Source of the DNA: Azadirachta indica
Lineage: Eukaryota; Streptophyta; Magnoliopsida; Sapindales; Meliaceae
DNA: 64,000 bases
Direction of reading: 5' to 3'
Assembly: GCA_022749755.1 (NCBI GenBank)
Contig: CM040450.1
Span: 2,904,913-2,968,912 of the forward strand
Made by a program: the position numbers and the translations under genes. Within the stretch, counting starts at the first letter, position 1. Each line of letters begins with the position of its first letter. Positions 12,201 through 20,788 of the stretch are shown in pieces. Below the pieces are notes generated by a model, which was not told the origin of the DNA, made no database searches, and saw nothing but the letters and a program-made list of their open reading frames with translations.

Positions 12201-14490
12201 TGGGTTCTGTGTTTTATGCTTATAACCCATGTTATAAAATCAAAACTTCCAAATGCCAATTTTGAAAAATGATAAACGAAACGTAGCATTTAATTAGGAA
12301 ATTGGTGTGAATTCTGTCAACTATGTGGAGTAGAAATGTCTAAGATTCATAAGCATGTTTAAAAACATCATCATTATAATTGACCCGTGCATCCAATGAT
12401 GGTCTCTTTTGGAGAGTCTATTCAATTGCTCAGTATATTTCGTTGTTTTGACTTTTGTGTTTAGAATAACACATTTTGTCTTCCTCTTTGAATACTATCC
12501 AGGCCCATGGAATGATCGAGATGGCAAACCCTCCTCCAGAGCTCTTGATCTTTGAACCTTTTATTGAAACTGATGAGATTGTTGTTTCATCCAAATCCAC
12601 AAACAAAAATGCAGATCGCCTCATGTGGAAAGGAAACAGTCGATGGGTGGAATTTACAGTTGGTGTTATGGGAAAACGTGGATCAATGCATTCACTAATG
12701 CCTAGTGTTACTGTCAAAGAAACTGGTGACATCTTATCACTTGAGGAGAAATTTCAAGGTGCATTGTCAGTCCTTTGACAATGATTCTGCTGGCATTTCT
12801 TTGGAAATTTTTTATCCTCAATCTATGGGATAATCTAAACAAATTAGTGGCAGCATTGAAACACTAATTCAATGATTGAACAAACTATTAAAGCTTATTG
12901 AAGCATTAATTCAATGATTAAACAAACTATTAAAGGTTAGAATCATGTGATATCTGAATAAAACTAACCAAAAATGCTGAGGATATTGCTATCACATGTC
13001 TTCTTCAGGGCTCGTAATATAATCTCATGTAACTCCTAAGTTTGACCCAATTTTTTGTTTCATATGTCATTTTTCAGCTTGTCTGTTTAAAAATAGAATG
13101 GAAAATGAGGGGCCTGTATGTTTGTCTAGAATATCGTTTCTGATGTGGTATTGCTTGACAGGTGGAACTGGCATCAATCTCACTCCACCTCCAGCATCAA
13201 TTATGAGGTTAGTTTAGAACCCTCACTTTTTGAAAATCAAAGTTAAATATGGTTAACTGCTTCTTGTATGCAATATTACTTTGCTGTGAGACACTGTCTT
13301 TCCACATTCCTCTGTTTTGATGACTGGTGTTGGTTGGAAAGTTATGCAACTATAATTCCCTTCTTGACTATAAAGGTGGATATCTGTTATTTTGCCCTCA
13401 GACTATAAAGGTGGATGGTGATGTGCATGCTGGGAATGGCATGCTCTTGTAGTACTATTGTCGAAATAAATTATTTTGCTTTATATAGCAGTATTATCAA
13501 CATAAATAAATAAATGAACAAAAGAAAATAAATAAATAAATAAACTTTATAGCTTTGCTTGTTGCTTCTTGAAAATTTTCTTTTATCTTTTATTAAATTA
13601 TATCTTCTTTCTTTTCCTTTTTGAACCAGTATTGAGGCCTTGGAAAGATGCAAACAACATATAGAACTAATTGCAAACACTCTGCAACTAGAAGGATTTT
13701 CTCGAATTGATGCATTTGTTAATGTGGATACTGGAGAGGTATGTGGAACTTATGATTCACAGGATATTTTTCCATTTGCCTTTTGCTGAATAAAATAAAG
13801 CAGCAAGATTTACTAGTTGCTGTTTTATTTTCGTTTTGGAGTTTTTAAATGTAATTTAGCGATTGCTCAACCTATACAACAGGCGACAACCCCATTCTTT
13901 TTTATTTTACACTGTGTAGACTCTTGGAAATTAGTCTCCAAGATTTCCTCTCTGCACCAGCTTGATTTGATAGAAGAATATTTTAAGCCAACCCTCTATG
14001 CCAATTATGTGCTTTATCAAGATGAATGATTTAGATTCAGGCATCTTTGCACTTACTTCTATAATTAACAGAATCTTTTTACTCTGATCAATTTCATTGC
14101 TTTCAGGTATTGATTATCGAGGTGAACACTGTGCCTGGAATGACACCTTCCACTGTTCTGATACATCAGGTAATAACCAGATTACAAATTCACTGAATCT
14201 GTTAAATTTAATTTTTATCACTGCCTGAAGAAAATAAGAATGAGAAGCAAGTGTAGAGATGAGATCAATTATAGAAAAAGAACATCAAATCATTTTTGCT
14301 TCCTATGTAAAAGACAGTGGCTAGTTCATATTTTTGAGGAGATGTAACCCACAAAAATGCCACTTAAATGCGTCCTAACATATTTTAATTATGTTTTGCA
14401 ATATCCCAGGCATTGGCAGAGCAACCACCCATGTATCCCCATCTATTCTTCCGTAAGCTCCTTGATTTGGGATCGGAGAGGTTCATATGA
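5859..14490 (+). CDS. DDL: Double-module D-alanine-D-alanine ligase family protein, probably plastid
   Basis: ATP-grasp enzyme family that joins two D-alanines for peptidoglycan precursors. Twenty-four exons close in frame: 5859-6182, 6292-6363, 6493-6536, 6621-6732, 6840-6911, 7094-7156, 7621-7698, 7793-7885, 8237-8356, 8698-8784, 8925-9134, 9223-9270, 9874-10128, 10375-10481, 10713-10957, 11282-11350, 11444-11508, 11685-11854, 12008-12086, 12503-12758, 13162-13207, 13630-13738, 14107-14169, 14410-14490. Total 955 aa, about three times a bacterial Ddl, because two Ddl modules lie in tandem. Module 1 (about 80-440) has CGGPSAERGIS, HGRFGEDGG and VKPTRAGSSIG; module 2 (about 495-955) has FGGDTSERQVSL, HGGIGEDGT, VKPARDGCSTG and EVNTVPG (913-919). 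The Ser/Arg-rich, acid-poor first ~60 residues look like a chloroplast transit peptide (inference). Module 1 lacks a canonical NTxPG. The protein is known in plants; peptidoglycan-related enzymes act in plastid division in moss. Confidence 0.95.
6183..6241. repeat. (TA)n microsatellite at the donor of ligase intron 1
   Basis: Alternating TA with two ACATA interruptions. It starts at the GT of the intron 1 splice donor and fills about half of this 109-base intron. Confidence 0.95.
12855..12938. repeat. Two-copy 42-bp tandem repeat in ligase intron 20
   Basis: Units 12855-12896 and 12897-12938 agree at 38 of 42 positions by direct comparison. It is intronic and has no evident function. Confidence 0.9.
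13502..13544. repeat. (AAAT)n-like microsatellite in ligase intron 21
   Basis: Interrupted ATAA/AAAT repeats within the intron between exons 21 and 22. Confidence 0.85.
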
Positions 14491-16244
14491 AATTGTTATA
14501 GGAAGAAATTTACATGAAGTATTCAGGGTACCCTGGTTTTGTATGGCTTTCGTTCGACAATTGTACCCTGTAAATCCAAGTGAAATCGTAAGTGTTACCC
14601 ATTTATAACTGCGTAGCGGTGTTTTGAAAAAAGTTGAGTTAAATTTGGTGGTGCTTTTCTTCTTTCATTTATGGCAGATTTCTATGCAAAATGTACAACC
14701 CTTTCATTGCTTGAAAGCTGGTGCGTTGAGAAATAAGAGGGCCGCGTTTTAGATTCCCTCATAAGATTATTCTCATAATGTCATACAATACAATACATAA
14801 ACTATATAAATTATATAATGCAGTGTATGATATTACCTAAAACGCCTTAAAAAGTCCTGGACGCAATGCTTGACTAGTTTTTTTTTTTTTTAAAAAAAAA
14901 ATAATAATAGTAATCATCTTTTTGGGATATGGAACAAGTAATGGTGAAAGTGAAACCGCGTTATGAAAGACAGAACAAGACCTAGAAAATCAAAAGTAAG
15001 GTGACATCAAAATTTAAAAATATGAAACGCGGAAGAAAGTGCTACTCTCCTTAATATAAACAGTTACTAATCAATTCTTAATTGGTGAAATGCTTATGTT
15101 TCAAGAATGGGCAAAAAGAGAAAGAGACGTTCAAGTTTCGTCGATAATCAAACATTACGTAGGATGTATTCTAAAGTTGAATTCTTTTTTTCAAAAAAAA
15201 AAATATTGAAAGTTTCAACCTTTCTAGAATTTCACCGTATGGGTTTTATAAGTTCTTATCCATTTTCCTCATTTTGTAATTTGATTTCTATGCTTATTGT
15301 CAATGGAAGCTTCATTGCCGCAAGAAATTTCTTCACCACCATTCTGGGTTTTATCATAAAAGTCATTACAATTTATTTTCTATGATGTAATCTTTATAAT
15401 ATCCTTCATACAATCATACGTCCAATTCGGTATAATGCTGCCTTTATTACGTCATTTTTCAGTATGCACTTCCAATAAATCCTTTGCACATAAGAAAATG
15501 AAAAGAATAATGAAAAGGTGATTATTAAATTGATTTTTATAATTCTAATTTACAAAAGTCTTAAATAAGTTTGCATATTTATTATATGGAAAATACCATT
15601 TAAACTAAATTTAAAAAAAAAATCAAAAAGTTCAACGAACTGTTTGTTACAACAGAAAATCATAATTCTTTATGGTAAAAATATGTAAATTGGTTAATTT
15701 TTATTAATAGAGTTGTGTGACATGGAATGGTTATGGAACAAATTTAAGAAAAATGGTAACTATATAGACCCAATTTGTTAGTTTTATAAACTATAAGGAC
15801 CAATTGGATGATTTTCCCCAAAACGCATAAAAAGCCTTCGAGAGGGCTGCGCCTGCTTGACCAAGAATTTTTCGTTTTCCCTTTTTTTTTTTTTAATTTA
15901 TTGGATCATGGACCAAAAATATTCTCAACAGCCGAAACCGAGTAAGGGCAGAGAGAACAAGACAAAAGATAAACAAAATAAATAAAAAGTGACACCAAAA
16001 AAAAAAAAAAAAGGCTGTTTTCAAAATTTGAAACCCGCGATAGGAAAAAAGGAAAGTGGCACCATCTTTTAAATTAAATTAACAGTTTACTATTTAATTT
16101 TCAGATTTTTGTAACTCAGGTTCATTGATACAATGATACTATAGCCAGATGTGTTAAAATTCTCGGTTCCGAAAAATCGTGAACGGAAATAAACAACTGG
16201 AAGAGACAAGAAGTTCCAGTTTCTTTGATGACCAAACAAGATAG
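14491..16244. other. Ligase 3' flank, then upstream region of the PLAC8-family gene
   Basis: The first ~250 bases are probably the ligase 3' UTR. The rest holds the duplicated block listed separately (copies near 14.84 and 15.82 kb) and the presumed promoter and non-coding first exon of the PLAC8 gene. A 92-codon open frame at 15107-15385 starts in the older-looking copy but has no recognisable domain, and I do not call it. Confidence 0.5.
14839..15163. repeat. Degenerate duplication, copy A (upstream)
   Basis: Shares ordered landmarks with 15820-16248: an AAAACGC...TAAAAAG start, a GCTTGAC segment followed by a poly-T run, GAACAAGAC, GTGACA(T/C)CAAAA, GAAAC(G/C)CGC, an AAGTG..AC..TCTT block, AACAGTTACTA/AACAGTTTACTA and a final AAGAGAC..GTTC..TTTC..TCGAT-type block. 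It is interrupted by indels and looks like an old copy of the leader of the downstream gene. Confidence 0.75.
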
Positions 16245-16248
16245 GTGG
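15820..16248. repeat. Degenerate duplication, copy B (leader-proximal)
   Basis: Partner of 14839-15163, longer because of several insertions (poly-A run near 16000 and extra sequence near 16110-16190). It ends at the putative donor of the 5' leader intron, so it probably contains the core promoter and first non-coding exon of the PLAC8-family gene. Which copy directs transcription is not visible from sequence. Confidence 0.7.
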
Positions 16249-16956
16249 GCTTTAGAGTTTTCATTTTTGTTTCTTCTTTTTTAATGAATATGGCATTGTT
16301 TTCTTAGATAGTGCTTAAACTTCAATGCTTTTTTGGTTTTCATGTTCTGGGTTTATCTTTGCTTACATGTATGCGTTTTCATAATATCGTTTGTCTTCTA
16401 TGCTGCTTGTCTCATTTTCATCGTAAAATTGCAGAATTTTTTTTTCTCTCTATACCAAGTCATGTTCTGTTTTTAAGATGAAAGGTTTCTTTCTTTTTTT
16501 TTTTTTTGTGATGGCTTTGGAACTGAAACCAAATTTAATTATGTATTACTGCATGAAGTTTCTTGTTAATTATGTTTTCATGCATGAAGTTTCTTGAGTT
16601 TATCAACAAACTAGGAGTAATTAATGAAGCTTACATCTTTTCTCTGTAGAAGGGTTTTCTTCATTAATTTGAAACGATAAAAGGCTCTTCATGGGTTTTT
16701 TATTTTGAGCTAAGATTTCATACGAGGTTGACATTCTTTCCTACTATTTTTCATATTTTTCATCCCTTCCCAGAGTTAATTAGAATGAAAAGGTTCTTAA
16801 TTTGAAGCGGTTTTGTTTTTTGATGCAAAAGACTTGTGCTTTGTCATCAAGATCGCCATTTAATTTCGTCTGCTTGTTGGTGCTTTTGAAGTAGTTTTCA
16901 GAGGCTGGCAATGATCAGTTTACTAGAACTTTAATTTTTATCTCGTGAACATGTAG
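16245..16956 (+). other. Putative 5' leader intron of the PLAC8-family gene
   Basis: A strongly T-rich stretch begins with GTGGGC after AAGATAG and ends with ATGTAG, about 125 bases before the ATG at 17081. T-richness with flanking GT/AG fits a plant leader intron. Inference only; RNA reads across 16244/16957 would settle it. Confidence 0.45.
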
Positions 16957-17080
16957 AATATTGTGAAGGACAGAGTTTTAGCATTCCGGATTCCCAGTGG
17001 CAGCATCACATTAGCAGTGGCATGAATTTTGGCTCTTTGAAGCCAAAGGATCTGAAGATAGTCTGAAATACTGAGACAAA

Positions 17081-18784
17081 ATGGTTTCGAATAGTGACAA
17101 AGGAGGACTAGAAGAAGTACAGGAAAGTGTGTCTTCGGATGATCATAAGGCCAATGGGGAAAATGCAAATGTCCTTCAGATTTCATTATCCCAAAAGGGT
17201 TTATTGAGTGATGAAAATCCTAGAGTTGGGAATCAGGGCAAGTTATCGATTATTACCAGTAGATTAAACTATGTGAAATTTGGTTCCAGTGGAAATTTAT
17301 CCTCTCCATCAGCTAAACTTCAGCGAATTGCCGAGGAAAGAGATAAAATCTCACGTTCTGTACCCTCATGTAGTGGCCAAAGTCTCCGAGAACGTTTCAG
17401 TGGGTTTCTTGCTCAGAAAGTTTCTTGGCCTTCTCTGTGGAATATCTGCAAAGAATGGATCAAGAATCCCCTCAACATGGTTCTTCTGTTGTGGATAATT
17501 TGTGTTGCTATCTCAGGAGCAATCCTCTTCCTTGTCATGACAGGAATGCTTGATCATGCTCTACCAAAGAAGTCCGAGAGAAATGCCTGGTTTGAGGTCA
17601 ATAATCAAATCCTCAATGCTCTGTTTACTCTTATGTGTCTATACCAACACCCAAAGCGGTTTCACCACCTTGTACTTCTCTGTAGGTGGAATCCAAAGGA
17701 TATTTCTACACTTAGAAAAATATATTGTAAGAATGGTACTTACAAGCCCCATGAATGGGCTCATATGATGGTGGTGGTTGTGTTACTCCATGTAAACTGC
17801 TTTGCTCAGTATGCTTTATGTGGCCTTAACTTGGGATATAAGAGATCAGAAAGACCTGCTATAGGCGTTGGTATCTGCCTGTCTGTTGCAATTGCTGCCC
17901 CGGCAATTGCTGGTTTGTACTCCGTTCTTAGCCCACTCGGGAAGGATTATGATTCTGAAGTTGACTTGGAATCCCAGGGTCAAATTCTCATGAATGGGAC
18001 TACTCATCCCAGCAACCATAGGTTGTCATTTGAGAAAAGATTCTCATTTGCATCAAGAAACCAACTCAAAAGTGTTGAGTGTGCTCCTGTATGGAGAGGG
18101 GGATTATTTGACATTTGGGAAAATATTAGTACAGCATATCTTTCTCTTTTCTTCAGTTTTTGTGTTTTTGGGTGGAACGTGGAAAGACTTGGTTTTGGGA
18201 ACATGTACGTTCATATTGCAACTTTTGTCCTCTTCTGCACAGCCCCATATTGGATTTTTAACTTGGCTGCTGTCAATATTGATAATGAGACTGTTAGGGA
18301 GGTTCTGGGATTAACTGGTTTTGTGCTTTGTGTGTTTGGATTACTCTATGGTGGGTTCTGGAGAATCCAAATGAGAAAGAGGTTCAATTTGCCTGCAAAC
18401 AACTCATGTTGTGGAAAGCCGGACATTGCAGATTGTGCTCAATGGCTATTCTGTTGTTGGTGCTCTCTTGCTCAGGAAGTTAGAACAGCTGATTATTATG
18501 ACATTGTGGAACATAAGTTTTGCAGGAACCAAACTGATGAAAATAGCCAACCCACGTTGTTGCCGCTACACCGCGAAGATGGATCGACTCAATTCAGATC
18601 CAGCCCTACTTCTCTCTTTGGAAACAATCCCGGGATGTCCAGGCTTGGAACTGGAAATTCTTCAAGTCCAAGCAGATTTTCAAAAGATCCAGACAGGCAG
18701 CTTCCTGAAGTGAAGGAAGCAGATTCTTTGAAAGATGCTGGCAGTTTTATGAAGCCACCAGTTCGATCGTCAATTCAGAGATAA
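17081..18784 (+). CDS. PLAC8-family multi-pass membrane protein
   Basis: 567 aa in one coding exon. The N-terminal ~110 residues are hydrophilic. Hydrophobic segments lie at about 132-156, 228-249, 260-284, 352-365, 376-398 and 405-426. The Cys-rich PLAC8 signature is in the C-terminal third: CCGKPDIADC followed by CAQWLFCCWCSLAQEVRTADYY (split at about 443-473). The last ~85 residues are Ser/Pro-rich and probably cytosolic. PLAC8 proteins include cell-number regulators and metal-transport proteins, but this long plant subfamily has no firmly known biochemical role. Its convergent neighbour is a SAG20-like gene; I recall the same pair in Arabidopsis (AT3G10980/AT3G10985), which supports orthology. 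The ATG at 17081 is the first long-frame Met. Confidence 0.9.
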   Translation: MVSNSDKGGLEEVQESVSSDDHKANGENANVLQISLSQKGLLSDENPRVGNQGKLSIITSRLNYVKFGSSGNLSSPSAKLQRIAEERDKISRSVPSCSGQSLRERFSGFLAQKVSWPSLWNICKEWIKNPLNMVLLLWIICVAISGAILFLVMTGMLDHALPKKSERNAWFEVNNQILNALFTLMCLYQHPKRFHHLVLLCRWNPKDISTLRKIYCKNGTYKPHEWAHMMVVVVLLHVNCFAQYALCGLNLGYKRSERPAIGVGICLSVAIAAPAIAGLYSVLSPLGKDYDSEVDLESQGQILMNGTTHPSNHRLSFEKRFSFASRNQLKSVECAPVWRGGLFDIWENISTAYLSLFFSFCVFGWNVERLGFGNMYVHIATFVLFCTAPYWIFNLAAVNIDNETVREVLGLTGFVLCVFGLLYGGFWRIQMRKRFNLPANNSCCGKPDIADCAQWLFCCWCSLAQEVRTADYYDIVEHKFCRNQTDENSQPTLLPLHREDGSTQFRSSPTSLFGNNPGMSRLGTGNSSSPSRFSKDPDRQLPEVKEADSLKDAGSFMKPPVRSSIQR

Positions 18785-19813
18785 GAGACTATCAATCAAG
18801 AACTAGGAACAGTAGATTCCTATTTGACACATATGAAGAAAGACGGTAAACTTTGTAGCTTTTTTGGCTCGAGGAAATCTGTAAAATACTGTCTATAGTT
18901 TCTAGCCATTATTTTTCATCCATATTTATGCTTCCTGGACTTGCCACCTCATAACTTGATGAACCTTTGCACTTTTAAATTCGAGTCTCAAACTTGAAAT
19001 ATTCTTCTGTGTTTCTATTTTCGGTGAACCTCATTCAACATGCACGAATATCAAAATTTCTGATACAGTTCAAGAGAGACCACTGAAGATTCATAGAACT
19101 GCAAGTTTGCAACAATGGTATCAGTTGAAATGTATTGGAAATACATAGGATCTCCATTTTAGATAATTTCGTAATAGAATAATTGTTCCGAACATTCTTT
19201 CTCCTCTGTTTAAGCTGTATCGGGTGCTGCTGTCAACCAGTCAATACTTGCATTGAAACAACTATATCTCATATTTGTATCTTTCAATGGAAAACTTTAA
19301 CATCATATTCAAAAACATCAATACTGCAAATTAAGATTGTAACAATTTAATGGATCTGGGAGTAAAATCATGAAACATATTATTCAACTGGAATATATCC
19401 CTGTTTTAGAACTCTAAAATTTCTCTTTCAGGGCGCTTCTCAAATGTAATATAACCATCAATTCTTGCCTACTAGCTATAAATATATATATTAGAACTCT
19501 GAAATTATCAGTTCTCAAATAAAAATGAGCTGTGGAATAGATTATAAATATTAAGTATCGATTTTAAAATTAAGTACCCAATTCCCAACATTAATTTGAT
19601 AATTTCCACTCGTTCCTAGCCGACCCTTCTTTGCTAAGTACATACCAATTTCCCCCAAGAATTCTTCGAATTTTCCGTCAAAAGAAAGAAATGGTGGTCA
19701 CCATTCACCCACAATTCGTTAACAGTAATCTTTAACACTCCACACGATCGCATAATAATTTACAGTTTGACAAAAGGTAGCTCCATGTTCATGCAATCTC
19801 CAAATTACAATGA
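18785..19813. other. Convergent 3' flanks, no gene
   Basis: About 1 kb shared by the 3' ends of the PLAC8 gene (+) and the SAG20-like gene (-). It holds presumed 3' UTRs and AT-rich spacer; I see no coding frame or RNA gene. Confidence 0.55.
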
Positions 19814-20299
19814 CTAAATAGTAAGCAAAAGACTAGGCAACGACCGCCGAGCAAGATCCCGAGGTTGGCTCTGCCACAAAGTATTCCTCTCCTGCCTGAT
19901 TTCCCACCTCGGAGGCCGTAAATCTCTGACCGTCAGCCACGTATTAAAGTACTCCCTGAACTGCGTTATCAGACCATCTTTCATTGTCCATACCTGAACC
20001 CAGTAGGCCTGTGGTCCCTCCCATCCCTCTGCAATCACACACTCTCCAACCACCTCTATGCTTCTGGGCTCGAATCTGAACGTCGCCTGACTCGACTTGC
20101 CTGTTAGCAACCGCATCATGTGCTGGCATTTTGGCGGACCGTGAAACCACCATTCCAAGTCACTTGCCAGGAACTTCGCCACTGTCTCCATTTCACCATT
20201 GGCCAATGCTTTGTACAATGCTTCCACAATCTCCCGGTTTCGGGTTTCCGACTTGGGATCAGATTCTGACGCCGGAGTTTCAACGTTGTTTGCTGCCAT
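19814..20299 (-). CDS. SAG20: SAG20/WUN1-like protein with an NTF2/SnoaL fold
   Basis: 161 aa, single exon. Residues ~20-125 form a SnoaL/NTF2-like domain (NREIVEALYKALANGEMETV, then LEWWFHGPP, then AEGWEGPQAYWVQVWTMKDG and QFREYFNTWLTVRDL), as in wound-induced protein 1 of potato and senescence-associated gene 20 of Arabidopsis. Those genes respond to wounding, senescence and stress; no enzyme activity is established. The C-terminal ~35 residues carry TLWQSQPRDLARRSLPSLLLTI, which is common to the family. A TATA box (TATAAAAGG on the minus strand) and a G-box lie upstream. Confidence 0.9.
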   Translation of the reverse strand: MAANNVETPASESDPKSETRNREIVEALYKALANGEMETVAKFLASDLEWWFHGPPKCQHMMRLLTGKSSQATFRFEPRSIEVVGECVIAEGWEGPQAYWVQVWTMKDGLITQFREYFNTWLTVRDLRPPRWEIRQERNTLWQSQPRDLARRSLPSLLLTI

Positions 20300-20378
20300 T
20301 TTTTAGTTGGAAGAACTGAAGAAACTGAAGCTAATAAATTTTGGAATTAGGCTTGACTGTATACTTCCATGGAGTAGG

Positions 20379-20389
20379 CCTTTTATAGC
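20379..20389 (-). promoter_or_regulatory. TATA box of the SAG20-like gene
   Basis: Minus-strand TGCTATAAAAGG-type sequence about 80 bases upstream of the ATG. It predicts a leader of roughly 50 bases. Confidence 0.75.
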
Positions 20390-20561
20390 AGAAATTGGAG
20401 AGGCTGATGGAAAGGCGTAGGATCGGTCCCTAAATATAGATGAATTTAATGCTAAATAATTGTTAAGTAAACATCAACATTTAAAAATAAATAAATTAAA
20501 AATAAAAATAATTTTTCAATTGGCGCTTTTCTGCAGACGAACGAGGGAGGAGTTTAGTTAG

Positions 20562-20567
20562 CACGTG
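20562..20567. promoter_or_regulatory. G-box (CACGTG) upstream of the SAG20-like gene
   Basis: Palindromic CACGTG about 175 bases upstream of the TATA box. It is a bZIP/bHLH binding core and fits the stress- or ABA-responsive expression reported for this family; occupancy is unproven. Confidence 0.5.
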
Positions 20568-20595
20568 TGCCAGATAGCTACAAAGTTTACAAAAT

Positions 20596-20788
20596 TAATT
20601 TCTGTAATATATTAATTTAGACTCTAATGTTTGTCATGTGTCACTTGTTTTTATTAATACATTAATTTCATTTCTTAGCTTGGAATATCTCGTAATTTCT
20701 GTAATATATTAATTTAGACTCTAATGTTTGTCATGTGTCACTTGTTTTTATTAATACATTAATTTCATTTCTTAGCTTGGAATATCTC
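20596..20788. repeat. Perfect 97-bp tandem duplication
   Basis: Copies 20596-20691 and 20693-20788 are identical over 96 bases with a period of 97. They lie about 300 bases upstream of the SAG20-like start. The lack of differences points to a recent duplication or an assembly artefact. Confidence 0.95.

Noticed and set aside
15107..15385. 92-codon frame in duplication copy A
   Set aside because: It starts within degenerate leader sequence and becomes hydrophobic AT-driven sequence; no homology is recognised.
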